This document shows, piece by piece, positions 34,378 to 43,251 of a DNA stretch of 64,000 bases (within the stretch, counting starts at the first letter, position 1; each line of letters opens with the position of its first letter). Below the pieces are notes generated by a model. It saw only the letters and a list, made by a program, of their open reading frames with translations, was not told where the DNA came from and made no database searches. The stretch comes from Terrimesophilobacter sp038243605 (GTDB lineage Bacteria > Actinomycetota > Actinomycetes > Actinomycetales > Microbacteriaceae). Where the stretch lies: assembly GCA_038243605.1 (NCBI GenBank), contig JBBSQX010000007.1, positions 62,001 through 126,000 of the forward strand, given 5' to 3'. Made by a program: the position numbers and the translations under genes.

Positions 34378-35345
34378 ATACCGTTTCTGAACTCTTCGAC
34401 TCCTCGCTGTGGCAGCGCGTGCCCGGCTTCGATGACTTTGCCGACATCACCTACCACCACGATCATGCTGGTCAGGTGGCGCGCATCGCTTTTGACCGCC
34501 CAGAAGTGCGCAACGCCTTTAGGCCACCAACGGTCGACGAGTTGTATCGCGCGCTCGATGACGCCCGCCAGAACCCGCGAATCGGCGTCGTGTTGCTCAC
34601 CGGCAACGGGCCGAGCCCGCGCGACGGCGGTTGGGCATTCTGTTCGGGTGGCGACCAGAGGGTTCGCGGTCGCAATGGGTATGAGTATGAGAATTCTGAC
34701 TCAAAACCGGCGACGGAAACTGTCATCGGCGGTGGCATCGCCGCGGAGGCCAGAAATAGCCCCCGACCTCAGCTCCAGCGCGCAAGCGCAGCAGGCCGGC
34801 TGCACATTCTTGAGGTGCAGCGCCTCATCCGGTTCATGCCGAAGGTGGTTATCGCTGTTGTTCCGGGGTGGGCGGCGGGCGGTGGACACTCGCTGCACGT
34901 TGTCTGCGATCTGACAATTGCCAGCGCGGAGCACGCCCGCTTTAAGCAGACGGATGCCGATGTCGGTTCCTTCGATGCCGGTTATGGAAGCGCATATTTC
35001 GCTCGTCAGGTGGGCCAGAAGTTTGCGCGTGAAGTGTTCTTCCTGGCGAGAGAGTACTCGGCGCAACGCGCAGTGGATGCCGGTGCAGTGAACGCGGCAG
35101 TTCCGCATGCCGAGCTCGAGGCGACCGCATATGAGTGGGCGCGGGAGATTTTCACTAAGTCGCCGACATCGATTCGTATGCTCAAGTTTGCGTTCAACGC
35201 CGTCGATGACGGGCTTGTCGGCCAACAGGTTTTCGCGGGTGAGGCCACCCGTCTTGCGTACGGAACAGACGAAGCGGCAGAGGGGCGCGACTCGTTTCTT
35301 GAGAAGCGCGAACCCGACTGGGCGCCGTTCCCCTGGCAGTACTGA
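34374..35345 (+). CDS. menB: 1,4-dihydroxy-2-naphthoyl-CoA synthase
   Basis: A 323-residue crotonase-fold enzyme that cyclises o-succinylbenzoyl-CoA. The oxyanion-hole region GGWAFCSGGDQRVRG and the second site VVPGWAAGGGHSLHVVCDL are clear, and the MenB-specific KQTDADVGSFDAGYGS is present. ATG 34374 overlaps the preceding gene (ATGA) and the stop overlaps menE by 1 nt (TGATG). The long frame that opens at 34227 is not used. The chain is longer than the E. coli enzyme (285) because of the loop around residues 105-135, as in mycobacterial MenB. Confidence 0.95.
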   Translation: MNTVSELFDSSLWQRVPGFDDFADITYHHDHAGQVARIAFDRPEVRNAFRPPTVDELYRALDDARQNPRIGVVLLTGNGPSPRDGGWAFCSGGDQRVRGRNGYEYENSDSKPATETVIGGGIAAEARNSPRPQLQRASAAGRLHILEVQRLIRFMPKVVIAVVPGWAAGGGHSLHVVCDLTIASAEHARFKQTDADVGSFDAGYGSAYFARQVGQKFAREVFFLAREYSAQRAVDAGAVNAAVPHAELEATAYEWAREIFTKSPTSIRMLKFAFNAVDDGLVGQQVFAGEATRLAYGTDEAAEGRDSFLEKREPDWAPFPWQY

Positions 35346-36496
35346 TGTTGCGTGCGCTCGCCGTCGTCGACGACAGTGCCGATGTTGTGTTCGCCGCACT
35401 GAAGGTCGCGCTCGACGGTGGCCCGGCAGTTCTGCCACTGGCGGATATCGCTGGTGGGCGCGCCGCGCCGCGCACCGTCTCCTCCCGTGTTGCCCTTGTT
35501 GTGCAGTCGAGTGGCTCCACAGGGGCGCCAAAACGTGTCGCTCTCAGCGCGGAGGCACTGCTTGCCAGCGCTGCAGGTTCCGCCGAAGCTTTGGGCGGCC
35601 AAGGGCAGTGGCTCTTGGCGCTGCCCGCCCACTACATTGCGGGAATCAACGTGCTCGTGCGGTCAATGGTGGCAGGCACAGAGCCGATCGTGATGGCGGG
35701 TAGCCACTTCGACCCTCTCGCGTTCCTCGAGGCGGCCACCCAGTTTCAGCACCCGATGCGCTTCACGTCTCTCGTTCCCGCGCAATTGGCTGCGTTGATT
35801 GCCACGGATGAGGCGCTCGAGACCCTGCGCAGCTTCAACCGCATCCTCGTGGGCGGCCAATCGACACCGCAGCGGCTACTCGCGCAAGCCCTAGAGCTGG
35901 GGCTCAACATCACTCGAAGCTACGGCTCAAGCGAAACGAGTGGTGGCTGCGTATACGACGGCATCCCGTTCACAGAAACGACGATGCGCATCGTCGACGG
36001 CGAAGTGGAGCTTGGCGGCCCCACACTGGCCGAAGGCTACCTGGGCGACGACGAGCTCACCACAAAGCACTTTTACACCGACGACAGCAACAGTGCCGAC
36101 GTCGCCGACGACAGCAACAGCGCCAATGCCGACACCTCTGGCCGCTGGTATCGCACCTCAGATGTCGGGTCAATCGTGGACGGCGTTCTGAGCGTCACCG
36201 GCCGCCTCGATGACGTCATCATCTCGGGTGGCGTCAAAGTGTCGCTTGGCGCGATCGAGCGGGTCGTCACATCGCTGCCGGGTCTTGAGGATGCGGTGGT
36301 GGTGGCACGAACGCACGAGCGGTGGGGTGAGGTGCCAGTTGTGGTGTGTACGGCATCCGTGGTGCTGGAAGAAGTTCGTGCGGTGGTGGGTGATCTGTTG
36401 GGGCCAGAAGCGCGACCGGCAGAGGTGATTGTGGTCGATTCGATACCCCTGTTGCCGAGCGGTAAACCTGATCGTCAGGCACTCTGCTCTCGTTAA
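35345..36496 (+). CDS. menE: o-succinylbenzoate-CoA ligase
   Basis: A 383-residue adenylate-forming enzyme that makes OSB-CoA. The P-loop is VVQSSGSTGAPKRVALS, the aromatic motif SYGSSETSGGCVYDG (MenE-like), the hinge RTSDVGSI, and the C-terminal lysine LLPSGKPDRQAL. It is short for the superfamily, as actinobacterial MenE usually is. Residues near 245-262 contain a perfect local duplication (DDSNSA twice). Cotranslated with menB. Confidence 0.92.
   Translation: MLRALAVVDDSADVVFAALKVALDGGPAVLPLADIAGGRAAPRTVSSRVALVVQSSGSTGAPKRVALSAEALLASAAGSAEALGGQGQWLLALPAHYIAGINVLVRSMVAGTEPIVMAGSHFDPLAFLEAATQFQHPMRFTSLVPAQLAALIATDEALETLRSFNRILVGGQSTPQRLLAQALELGLNITRSYGSSETSGGCVYDGIPFTETTMRIVDGEVELGGPTLAEGYLGDDELTTKHFYTDDSNSADVADDSNSANADTSGRWYRTSDVGSIVDGVLSVTGRLDDVIISGGVKVSLGAIERVVTSLPGLEDAVVVARTHERWGEVPVVVCTASVVLEEVRAVVGDLLGPEARPAEVIVVDSIPLLPSGKPDRQALCSR
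36078..36131. repeat. 27-bp tandem duplication in menE
   Basis: Two adjacent 27-bp units (GACGACAGCAACAGTGCCGA and a near copy) encode DDSNSA twice in the linker before the hinge motif. In-frame and probably surface-exposed. Confidence 0.65.
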
Positions 36497-36523
36497 GCCC
36501 GTCATCCTCAGTAAGATCGGGTC

Positions 36524-37603
36524 GTGGCCAGGAACAGTAACCCCAAGATGCAGCGCATAGATCCGTCGAAGACACCCGTCAAGGGTGCTGTGCGAGAGCC
36601 TGTAAAGCAGTCGTCAAAGCAGACCGTTGCAGAGACGCCAACGTATGCGAAAAAGAAGAAGCCGAAAGCGACGAAACGCAAGGGCGGTCGCCCGGGTGGT
36701 CGCTCGCCTGTACCCGTGATCGCGCCCGCGTCAGCGCGCGACTGGATCGGCGGCGCTCGTGTTCGCACCCTTTCGCTTGCCATCGCTCCCGTTGCCGTCG
36801 GCACCGCTGCGGCGTACGCGGCGGGTGGCTTTGAGGGCTGGCATTGGGTTCGCGCGTTGCTTTGCCTTGCGGTCGCGCTTGGGCTCCAAATTGGTGTGAA
36901 CTTCGCCAACGATTACTCGGATGGCGTGCGCGGAACGGATGACTACCGCGTCGGCCCATCCAGGCTCACCGGCTCTGGTGCGGCGAAACCGCGAACCGTG
37001 CTGGCTGTTGCCCTGTTCTTCTTCGCTGTGGCCGCCATCGCCGGTGTGGCCCTTGTGGTGCTCAGTGGGCAGTACTGGCTTCTCGCTGTGGGTGCTGTGT
37101 GCATACTTGCCGCGTGGCTTTACACGGGCGGCAAGCACCCCTACGGCTACTACGGCCTCGGTGAAGTCTTCGTCTTCGTGTTCTTTGGTGTTGTGGCAAC
37201 GGCGGGCACGACGTTCGTGCAGGCCGGCACTGTGACCTTGGAGAGTTGGATCGGCGGCGTCGCTATCGGCCTGATTGCCAGCGCTGTGCTCATCGCCAAC
37301 AACCTGCGCGACATCGATCAGGATCGTCTCGCCAAGAAGCGCACGCTCACCGTGCTCATCGGAGGTCTGGCGTCACGCATCGTGTTCACCGTGTTCATCC
37401 TGGCGCCGTTCGGGCTTCTCGTCTTCTTCGTGCTGCTGTACCAGTACGCCGACCTCGTGTACTTTGCGCTGTTGCTGGCAATTCCTGCCGCCATCATCGT
37501 GTTGACGGCGAAAACGGCACAAGAGTTCTTGCTCGCGCTGAAGCTGGCAAGTCTCACCGCCCTTGTGTTCGGTGTGGGGCTCGCGGCGGCAATCGCGTTC
37601 TAG
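36524..37603 (+). CDS. menA: 1,4-dihydroxy-2-naphthoate polyprenyltransferase
   Basis: A 359-residue UbiA-family membrane enzyme that adds the isoprenoid chain to DHNA. The prenyl-diphosphate/Mg motif NFANDYSDGVRGTDD is at about residue 126, and the second aspartate motif NNLRDIDQD at about 265. Eight or nine TM helices. Unusually, the first 65 residues form a Lys/Arg-rich, disordered-looking extension (KKKKPKATKRKGGRPGGR). GTG 36524 has TAAGAT 6 nt upstream. A start at GTG codons nearer the domain is possible, but the promoter supports the long form. Confidence 0.92.
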   Translation: MARNSNPKMQRIDPSKTPVKGAVREPVKQSSKQTVAETPTYAKKKKPKATKRKGGRPGGRSPVPVIAPASARDWIGGARVRTLSLAIAPVAVGTAAAYAAGGFEGWHWVRALLCLAVALGLQIGVNFANDYSDGVRGTDDYRVGPSRLTGSGAAKPRTVLAVALFFFAVAAIAGVALVVLSGQYWLLAVGAVCILAAWLYTGGKHPYGYYGLGEVFVFVFFGVVATAGTTFVQAGTVTLESWIGGVAIGLIASAVLIANNLRDIDQDRLAKKRTLTVLIGGLASRIVFTVFILAPFGLLVFFVLLYQYADLVYFALLLAIPAAIIVLTAKTAQEFLLALKLASLTALVFGVGLAAAIAF

Positions 37604-37878
37604 TCGGTCTTTGCTGTGGTTTCGTCGGCGTCGAGTGCTGCGTTTTCTAGATCGTTATCAGCATCGGTGTTCTTGCCTTTGCCCCATGTCTCCACCGTTG
37701 CCGCGACCTCGTGTCGCTGCTTCAGCAGCAGCAGGTATGAAAGACACACGGCGATCACTGTTGCCAGCAGCGCTGAGGCCCACCACTGGATGTTCAGCAG
37801 CATGAAGATGATGAACGGCACAGCAAACAGCAGAAGCCTCAGGATCGAGTAGGTAACTATCTGGCGCGACGAATTCAC
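37600..37878 (-). CDS. DUF4229 membrane protein
   Basis: A 92-residue protein with two hydrophobic helices (about residues 10-30 and 34-52) followed by a charged cytoplasmic tail. Fits the actinobacterial DUF4229 family often found beside menaquinone genes. GTG 37878 has TAGACT exactly 6 nt upstream. Its 3' end overlaps menA by 4 nt. Function unknown. Confidence 0.75.
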   Translation of the reverse strand: MNSSRQIVTYSILRLLLFAVPFIIFMLLNIQWWASALLATVIAVCLSYLLLLKQRHEVAATVETWGKGKNTDADNDLENAALDADETTAKTD

Positions 37879-37959
37879 GAGCCAAGTCTACGTCGCGCGT
37901 GTGTGCGCGGTACGCGGGCGGAACAGCAGCCCCACCGGTTGCTGGCCTACAATCAGCAC
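37879..37959. promoter_or_regulatory. divergent leaderless promoters
   Basis: TAGACT (37885-37890, minus) and TACAAT (37948-37953, plus) each stop 6 nt before a start codon, with 81 bp between the genes. Confidence 0.55.
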
Positions 37960-38298
37960 ATGCGGGCCTTTCTAACAATTGCCGCCATCGCCCTTGCGAT
38001 CGGCTTCTGGGTCTATGCCGTTGTCGACTGTGCGGTGACCGATGCTCGCCGTGTGCGCGGTATTTCCAAACCTGCGTGGGTGCTCGTCACGGTTTTTCTG
38101 AGCGTCATAGGCGGTGCTCTCTGGTTTGCGATTGGCAAGGATCGTCATCAGGGTCGCGCTGGTGTGCGTAGTCAGCGTGCTCCGGATGACGATCCGACAT
38201 TTCTGCGGAGCCTTTCGGCGGATGCCGAACAGGAGGAACGCATCCGCAGGCTCGAAAGAGAGATCGCGGATCTCGACGACGATTCACACGACAAGTGA
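37960..38298 (+). CDS. small PLDc_N-like membrane protein
   Basis: A 112-residue protein. Two TM helices (about 3-22 and 42-60) in the pattern of the phospholipase D N-terminal (PLDc_N) domain: GFWVYAVVDCAVTD then KPAWVLVTVFLSVIGGALWFAIGK. The C-terminal half is a charged helix or coiled coil (EEERIRRLEREIADLDDD). ATG 37960 follows TACAAT by 6 nt. It overlaps menD by 4 nt (GTGA). Role unknown, possibly a membrane partner. Confidence 0.75.
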   Translation: MRAFLTIAAIALAIGFWVYAVVDCAVTDARRVRGISKPAWVLVTVFLSVIGGALWFAIGKDRHQGRAGVRSQRAPDDDPTFLRSLSADAEQEERIRRLEREIADLDDDSHDK

Positions 38299-40124
38299 CA
38301 ACGAACGCAGGCGCCTCCGAGTTCTCGGTGGCGATTCTCGCGGAATTCGTGAAGCTCGGTGTTCGTCACGTCGTACTCAGTCCCGGGTCGCGGTCGCAGG
38401 CGCTGGCGCTCGCGGCAGCTGAGCTGGAGCTGGCGGGGCTTCTGACGCTCTCTGTGCGCATTGATGAGCGCAGCGCGGGGTTTCTCGCTCTCGGCATTGG
38501 TGTGGAATCTGGGATGCCGGCCCTGATGATCACCACGTCGGGCACCGCAGTCGCCAACCTGATGCCCTCCGTTCTTGAGGCTCACCATTCTGGTGTGCCA
38601 ATGATTCTTCTCACCGCAGATCGCCCGGAGGAGTTGCGGGGGATCGGCTCGAACCAAACCACACACCAGCACGGAATCTTCGGTGAGTTTGTGAGGTTTG
38701 CCCGCGAGGTTGAGGCACCAAGTGCAGGTGGCTTCGATCCGGCGTACCCGGGTGAGCTGGCCAGCGCTGTGCTTCTTGCCGCGACGGGGCGGTCTGGGGC
38801 TTCTGGCCCTGTACACGTGAACATGGCGTTCAGGGAGCCCCTCTCTGGCGAGTTCGATCGTTCGATTCTTGCGGGGCTCACGGCGCAACGCTCAGAGCCT
38901 GCTGTGAGCTCCGAATTTGCTGCTCGGCCTGAACCTGCTGCTCGGCTTGAACCTGCTGTGCCGCCCGTCTCTGCTGCGCCAACTGAGCAGGTTTCGCACA
39001 ATGCTCGAGCGGCATCCGTTGTCTCAGTCTCCATCGCACCGAACACCGTCGTCGTGGCAGGTCACGGTGCCGGCCGAGCTGCAGAAGAGGCCGCACACGC
39101 ACTTGGTGCTCCCCTCTTTGCCGAGGTCTCGAGCGGTGCGCACTTTGGTCGTAACCTCGTGGTCGCGTACCGGCAGTTGCTGGCCACGCCAGAGTTCGGG
39201 GGGCGAGTACGCAGGGTAATCGTGTTCGGGCATCCGACGCTCAGTCGCGAGGTTCCGCAACTCATTCAGCGTGACGGTGTTGAAACGATCGTGGTGCGAG
39301 GGCAGGCGGCCGAGGATTACAACCCGGGCCACCGTGTAACGCAGTGGGCCGATGCCATTGAGATTGTGCGCGGCGAACAGGCGGACCCCGCGTGGCTCGG
39401 CAGCTGGGTGGCGGCAAGCCGCGAACTACTGGCAGATTCTCCACCGGCCCAAGACCCTTCCGTCGACGCTGCGCGTGCGCGCACTGACGACCACAAAGCG
39501 ATCAGGGAATTCACGAAAGCCCAACTGGCGGTGTTCCGAGAGGTGGTGACGCGCCGAATGCTCGTGGAGGCCGTGTGGCAGAAAACCTGGCCTCACGACC
39601 GGCTTGTCTTCGCGTCATCGCGCCTTGTCCGTGAGGCAGATCGGGTTGTTCCGGGAAAGAACATCAGCGTTCACGCGAACCGCGGTCTCGCCGGCATCGA
39701 CGGAACAATTGCGACGGCGACGGGCATTGCTCTCGCCAGCCAACTGGCTGGTGCTTCTGGCACCGGGCCGGCCCCCGCGGCGGGCAACGCTGCAGCCGGA
39801 ACGACACGAGTTGTTCTCGGCGATCTCGCTTTTCTTCATGATGTCGGGTCGCTCCTCAACACCCCAGGTGAGGCCATGCCCCGCATTCAGTTGATCGTCG
39901 GAAACGATGGCGGTGGAACAATTTTCGACACTCTTGAAGTCGCGCGCACCGCAGAGAAAACTCCCTTCGACCGGGTTCTCTACACACCCCACGAGGTCGC
40001 CGTGGCAGACCTTGCCAGCGCTTACGGATGGAACTACCTGCTGGTCGAGAACAGGGGCCAGCTTGATGAGGCGCTCGTGAGCCCACACGCCCGAACCATC
40101 ATCGAAGTGCCTCTTTCCCGCTGA
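38295..40124 (+). CDS. menD: SEPHCHC synthase
   Basis: A 609-residue ThDP enzyme that joins isochorismate and 2-oxoglutarate. Hallmarks: LSPGSRSQALALAAAE at the N terminus, DERSAGFLALGIG with the catalytic glutamate, TTSGTAVANLMPSVLEAHHSGVPMILLTADRPEELRGIGSNQT in the PYR domain, and the ThDP motif GNDGGGTIF near residue 535. An Ala/Glu/Pro-rich linker at about 195-240 (PAARLEPAVPPVSAAP) is variable in the family. GTG 38295 overlaps the preceding stop (GTGA). Confidence 0.95.
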   Translation: MTTNAGASEFSVAILAEFVKLGVRHVVLSPGSRSQALALAAAELELAGLLTLSVRIDERSAGFLALGIGVESGMPALMITTSGTAVANLMPSVLEAHHSGVPMILLTADRPEELRGIGSNQTTHQHGIFGEFVRFAREVEAPSAGGFDPAYPGELASAVLLAATGRSGASGPVHVNMAFREPLSGEFDRSILAGLTAQRSEPAVSSEFAARPEPAARLEPAVPPVSAAPTEQVSHNARAASVVSVSIAPNTVVVAGHGAGRAAEEAAHALGAPLFAEVSSGAHFGRNLVVAYRQLLATPEFGGRVRRVIVFGHPTLSREVPQLIQRDGVETIVVRGQAAEDYNPGHRVTQWADAIEIVRGEQADPAWLGSWVAASRELLADSPPAQDPSVDAARARTDDHKAIREFTKAQLAVFREVVTRRMLVEAVWQKTWPHDRLVFASSRLVREADRVVPGKNISVHANRGLAGIDGTIATATGIALASQLAGASGTGPAPAAGNAAAGTTRVVLGDLAFLHDVGSLLNTPGEAMPRIQLIVGNDGGGTIFDTLEVARTAEKTPFDRVLYTPHEVAVADLASAYGWNYLLVENRGQLDEALVSPHARTIIEVPLSR

Positions 40125-40152
40125 GAACAGTGGGGGCGAGTAGCATCGGCAC

Positions 40153-41064
40153 ATGTCGAAGTCGCAGGGGTCGAAGACACACGGTTCGAAAGAGCACAGC
40201 TCAAAGGCGGAGCGTGCCAAAGACCAGTGGACCACAGACCCCACACCGCTTCTTCGCGTTGGCGAAGGCTTAGTTCTCTCTGACATTGACCCCTCCGCGA
40301 CACCCGGCTTCGAGGGACGCAAGCGTGATGGTCGGCGGGTACTCGTGGGCTCCGTCAGCGAGCTCGCAGGGCTGCAGGAGCGCATCTACGCCGAGAGCCG
40401 GTCGGGTGGGCAGCGCAGCGTGCTGCTCGTGCTCCAGGCGATGGATACGGCGGGAAAGGGTGGCGTCATCCGGCATGTGATCGGCGGCGTCGACCCGCAG
40501 GGCACGAGAGTGCACGGGTTCAAGAAGCCGACCCCAGAGGAACTCGCTCATGATTTTCTGTGGTGCATCCGTCAACAACTTCCCGGCCCCGGCATCATCG
40601 GGGTGTTTGACCGCTCACACTATGAGGATGTTCTCATCGGGCGGGTGCGCAAGCTTGCACCCGCTGCGCAGATCGAGCAGCGCTACGGGCAGATCATCGC
40701 GTTTGAGAACGAGCTTGTTGCGAACGGCACGACGATCATCAAAGTGATGCTGCACATCAGCCCAGGCGAACAGCGCGAGCGGCTCGCGAAACGTCTTAAT
40801 AATGCTGACAAGCATTGGAAGTACAACCCTGGCGACATCGATGAGCGCGAGCTGTGGCCCGAATATCAGGATGCGTACCAGATCGCACTCGAGCGCACCT
40901 CTACGCATACTGCTCCGTGGTTTGTGGTTCCCGCTGACCACAAGTGGTACGCCCGAATCGCGGTGCAGCGACTGTTGCGTGACGCGCTTCGCAAACTCGA
41001 CCCGCAGTGGCCCGCAGCAACGTTCGATGTCGAGGCAGAGAAGAAGCGCCTCGCGGCGTCGTGA
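40153..41064 (+). CDS. polyphosphate kinase 2 family protein
   Basis: A 303-residue PPK2-fold P-loop kinase that moves phosphate between polyphosphate and nucleotides. Walker A is QAMDTAGKGGVIRHV, Walker B is IIGVFDRSHYEDVLIGRV, and a lid region is present (KRLNNADKHWKYNPGDIDER). It belongs to the one-domain class; whether it prefers AMP or ADP cannot be read by eye. The N terminus is a Ser/Lys-rich extension of about 30 residues. ATG 40153 has TAGCAT 6 nt upstream. Its place among menaquinone genes has no obvious functional reason. Confidence 0.85.
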   Translation: MSKSQGSKTHGSKEHSSKAERAKDQWTTDPTPLLRVGEGLVLSDIDPSATPGFEGRKRDGRRVLVGSVSELAGLQERIYAESRSGGQRSVLLVLQAMDTAGKGGVIRHVIGGVDPQGTRVHGFKKPTPEELAHDFLWCIRQQLPGPGIIGVFDRSHYEDVLIGRVRKLAPAAQIEQRYGQIIAFENELVANGTTIIKVMLHISPGEQRERLAKRLNNADKHWKYNPGDIDERELWPEYQDAYQIALERTSTHTAPWFVVPADHKWYARIAVQRLLRDALRKLDPQWPAATFDVEAEKKRLAAS

Positions 41065-41125
41065 GCTGCACTGGGTTGGCACAGGGCTGCACAGCTTCCT
41101 GAGCCGCACCGCGTCATGCTTGGGG

Positions 41126-42445
41126 TTACGGCGTGAAGGCCTCAATGATGGGGCGGAACTTGAGTGACGTTTCGGCGAGCTCGTGGACGGGGATGGACTC
41201 CGCCACTATTCCGGCGCCCGCGTATGCCCGCACGAGGCCATTCGGCTCGATCTGGGCGCAGCGTAGAGCGATTGCCCATTCGCCATCTCCATCGGCGCCG
41301 ACCCATCCAACAGGCCCTGCGTAGCGCCCACGGTCAAAGGGTTCCCCTTCGTCGATAAGGGCCATCGCGGTGGGCGTGGGGGTTCCGGCAACTGCGGCAG
41401 TCGGGTGAAGCGCGTCCACCAGATCGAGCGAGGTGGAACCATCGGAGAGCGTGCCTTCAACATCGCTGGCGAGGTGCCAGAGATTCGGCAGGCGCAACGT
41501 GAACGGCATTTCGCTCGCGGTGACGCCGGGGCTGTGCGGGCGCAGCGCGGCGAGAACGCTTTGCACAGCGTACTGGTGCTCGTCTTGGTCTTTTGTCGAC
41601 GTCGCGAGGTCAATTGCGGCCTGCTGGTCTGTTGGCGCATCGGTGCCGCGTGCAGCGCTGCCGGCCAGAACGCGAGCAGTAACCGTGTTCTCGGTCACGG
41701 CAACAAGCGTTTCGGGGCTTGATCCAATGAAGTCGTCGACCGCAAATGTCCAGCAGTCCGGATAGTTTGTCGCCAGAGCGCACAGGGTGGGTGCGGTGTC
41801 TGCTGCGTCAGAAAGCCGACCTACGAGATCCCGGGCCAGAACCACTTTGCTTACTCGCTGTTCGGCAATGGCGGTGATGGCGGTGTCGACGGCGGCGAGG
41901 AACGCCTCCGGCGTGAAAGTGCCCGGGGTGAAGTCGACGTGTTGGGCCGCCTCCAGAACCCGCGCGAGCGGCAATGCCGTGTTGAGGTCGGTGTAGGCAT
42001 CACGGCCGGTGCCGGTGCCTGTGGCTGTGCCAGTGCCAGCGCCAGTGGCGGAATCTGCGTCGAGCGCGGGGTTGATGCGCGTAACCCACGCACGCCCGTG
42101 GCGCCTACCCACAACGATCGAGGGTATGTGGAGCACGCTGGTTGCGGCAGACCCCGCCGCAAACGCGAACGTGCCGAACGCGATCAAACCGGTGCCGGGA
42201 ACATTCACGGCATCCGCTACCGAGGCAAGACTCGCGACCTCGCGCCAGGCGGCTGAAGCATTTGTGAAGCGAGAGGCACCAGCGAACTCGAGGCGAAGCG
42301 CCGTGCCGAAGCCAACCATGCCCTCTCCGCGTCGAAGCCACAGCAGTTGTTGGCGACGGGGAAGGGCCTCAAGCAGCGACGATGGATCGTCGATTTCTAC
42401 TGTCGAAACCGTGAGGGCACGGATGTCTGATGCACGCTCTCTCAC
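41126..42445 (-). CDS. menF: isochorismate synthase
   Basis: A 439-residue chorismate-utilising enzyme that turns chorismate into isochorismate, the entry to menaquinone. Motifs: VSKVVLARD, FIGSSPETLVAV, ARVLAGSAARG, HPTAAVAGTPTPTA and AIALRCAQIEPNGLVRAYAGAGIVAES with the catalytic glutamate. A Gly-Thr insert (residues about 135-148) is encoded by a six-base repeat. GTG 42445 has TACGCT exactly 6 nt upstream and is divergent from menG. Confidence 0.92.
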   Translation of the reverse strand: MRERASDIRALTVSTVEIDDPSSLLEALPRRQQLLWLRRGEGMVGFGTALRLEFAGASRFTNASAAWREVASLASVADAVNVPGTGLIAFGTFAFAAGSAATSVLHIPSIVVGRRHGRAWVTRINPALDADSATGAGTGTATGTGTGRDAYTDLNTALPLARVLEAAQHVDFTPGTFTPEAFLAAVDTAITAIAEQRVSKVVLARDLVGRLSDAADTAPTLCALATNYPDCWTFAVDDFIGSSPETLVAVTENTVTARVLAGSAARGTDAPTDQQAAIDLATSTKDQDEHQYAVQSVLAALRPHSPGVTASEMPFTLRLPNLWHLASDVEGTLSDGSTSLDLVDALHPTAAVAGTPTPTAMALIDEGEPFDRGRYAGPVGWVGADGDGEWAIALRCAQIEPNGLVRAYAGAGIVAESIPVHELAETSLKFRPIIEAFTP

Positions 42446-42510
42446 CCCACCAGCGTAGCCGTCACAGAGGGGGCGACGAGAGACCGCGGTGGCCGAATAG
42501 ACTGGTGCGC
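42446..42510. promoter_or_regulatory. divergent leaderless promoters between menF and menG
   Basis: TACGCT (42452-42457, minus) lies 6 nt from the menF GTG and TAGACT (42498-42503, plus) 7 nt from the menG ATG, inside a 65-bp spacer, so first and last pathway steps share one control region. Confidence 0.55.
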
Positions 42511-43251
42511 ATGGCCACGGCGGATCTTAACAAGCAACCCGACGAGGTTTCGGCGATGTTTGACGAGGTCGCGCGCAAATACGATCGCACGAATGCCGTG
42601 CTTTCTGCCGGAAACTCGTGGATTTGGCGATACCAAACGGTGCGCGCCATCGCCCCAGCAGAGGGTGAACGCATCCTCGATATTGCGGCGGGAACGGGTA
42701 CCAGTTCGGCCGCGATCGCCCGCTCGGGCGCAGAAGTTGTCGCCGTGGACTTCTCCCCGGGCATGATCGAGGTCGGAAAAACGAAGCATCCGACGATCGA
42801 ATTTGTCGAAGCGGATGCCATGGCGCTGCCCTTTTCGGCCAATGAATTTGACGCGGTGACCATTTCGTTTGGGCTTCGAAACATTAAAGACCCGCGCAAG
42901 GCATTGAAAGAGATGTACCGCGTGCTCAAGCCCGGTGGTCGAATCGTCGTGTGTGAGTTTTCAAAACCGTCGCGCGCGTTGCTGAAGGTAGGGCACGGCG
43001 TATATCTGAAGCACGTTGTTCCGTTCGTGGCGGGGTTCTCAAGTTCCAACCCTGACGCGTACACGTATCTTGCTGAGTCGATCAATGATTGGCCAGACCA
43101 GGTGACGTTGAGCCAGTGGCTTCGCGGTGCCGGGTTCACTCGAGTTGCCCATCGCAACCTCACCTCTGGTGTGGTGGCGTTACATCGCGGGCACAAGCCA
43201 GAGCGCGCACCACGAGCGAAGGCTGCCGCTAAGAAAGCGACCCAGAGTTGA
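42511..43251 (+). CDS. menG: demethylmenaquinone methyltransferase
   Basis: A 246-residue UbiE/MenG SAM methyltransferase for the last menaquinone step. Signature FDEVARKYDRTNAVLSAGNSWIWR at the N terminus, SAM motif ILDIAAGTGTSSAAIA, and the UbiE motif GLRNIKDPRKALKEMYRVLKPGG. A Lys/Ala-rich tail follows the domain. ATG 42511 follows TAGACT by 7 nt. Because quinone genes here are all menaquinone type, a ubiquinone role is unlikely. It overlaps the prenyl synthase gene by 4 nt (TTGA). Confidence 0.94.
   Translation: MATADLNKQPDEVSAMFDEVARKYDRTNAVLSAGNSWIWRYQTVRAIAPAEGERILDIAAGTGTSSAAIARSGAEVVAVDFSPGMIEVGKTKHPTIEFVEADAMALPFSANEFDAVTISFGLRNIKDPRKALKEMYRVLKPGGRIVVCEFSKPSRALLKVGHGVYLKHVVPFVAGFSSSNPDAYTYLAESINDWPDQVTLSQWLRGAGFTRVAHRNLTSGVVALHRGHKPERAPRAKAAAKKATQS

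Noticed and set aside
40153..41064. PPK2 as a menaquinone enzyme because of its location
   Set aside because: Its P-loop and lid motifs are those of polyphosphate kinases; location is not evidence of a quinone role.
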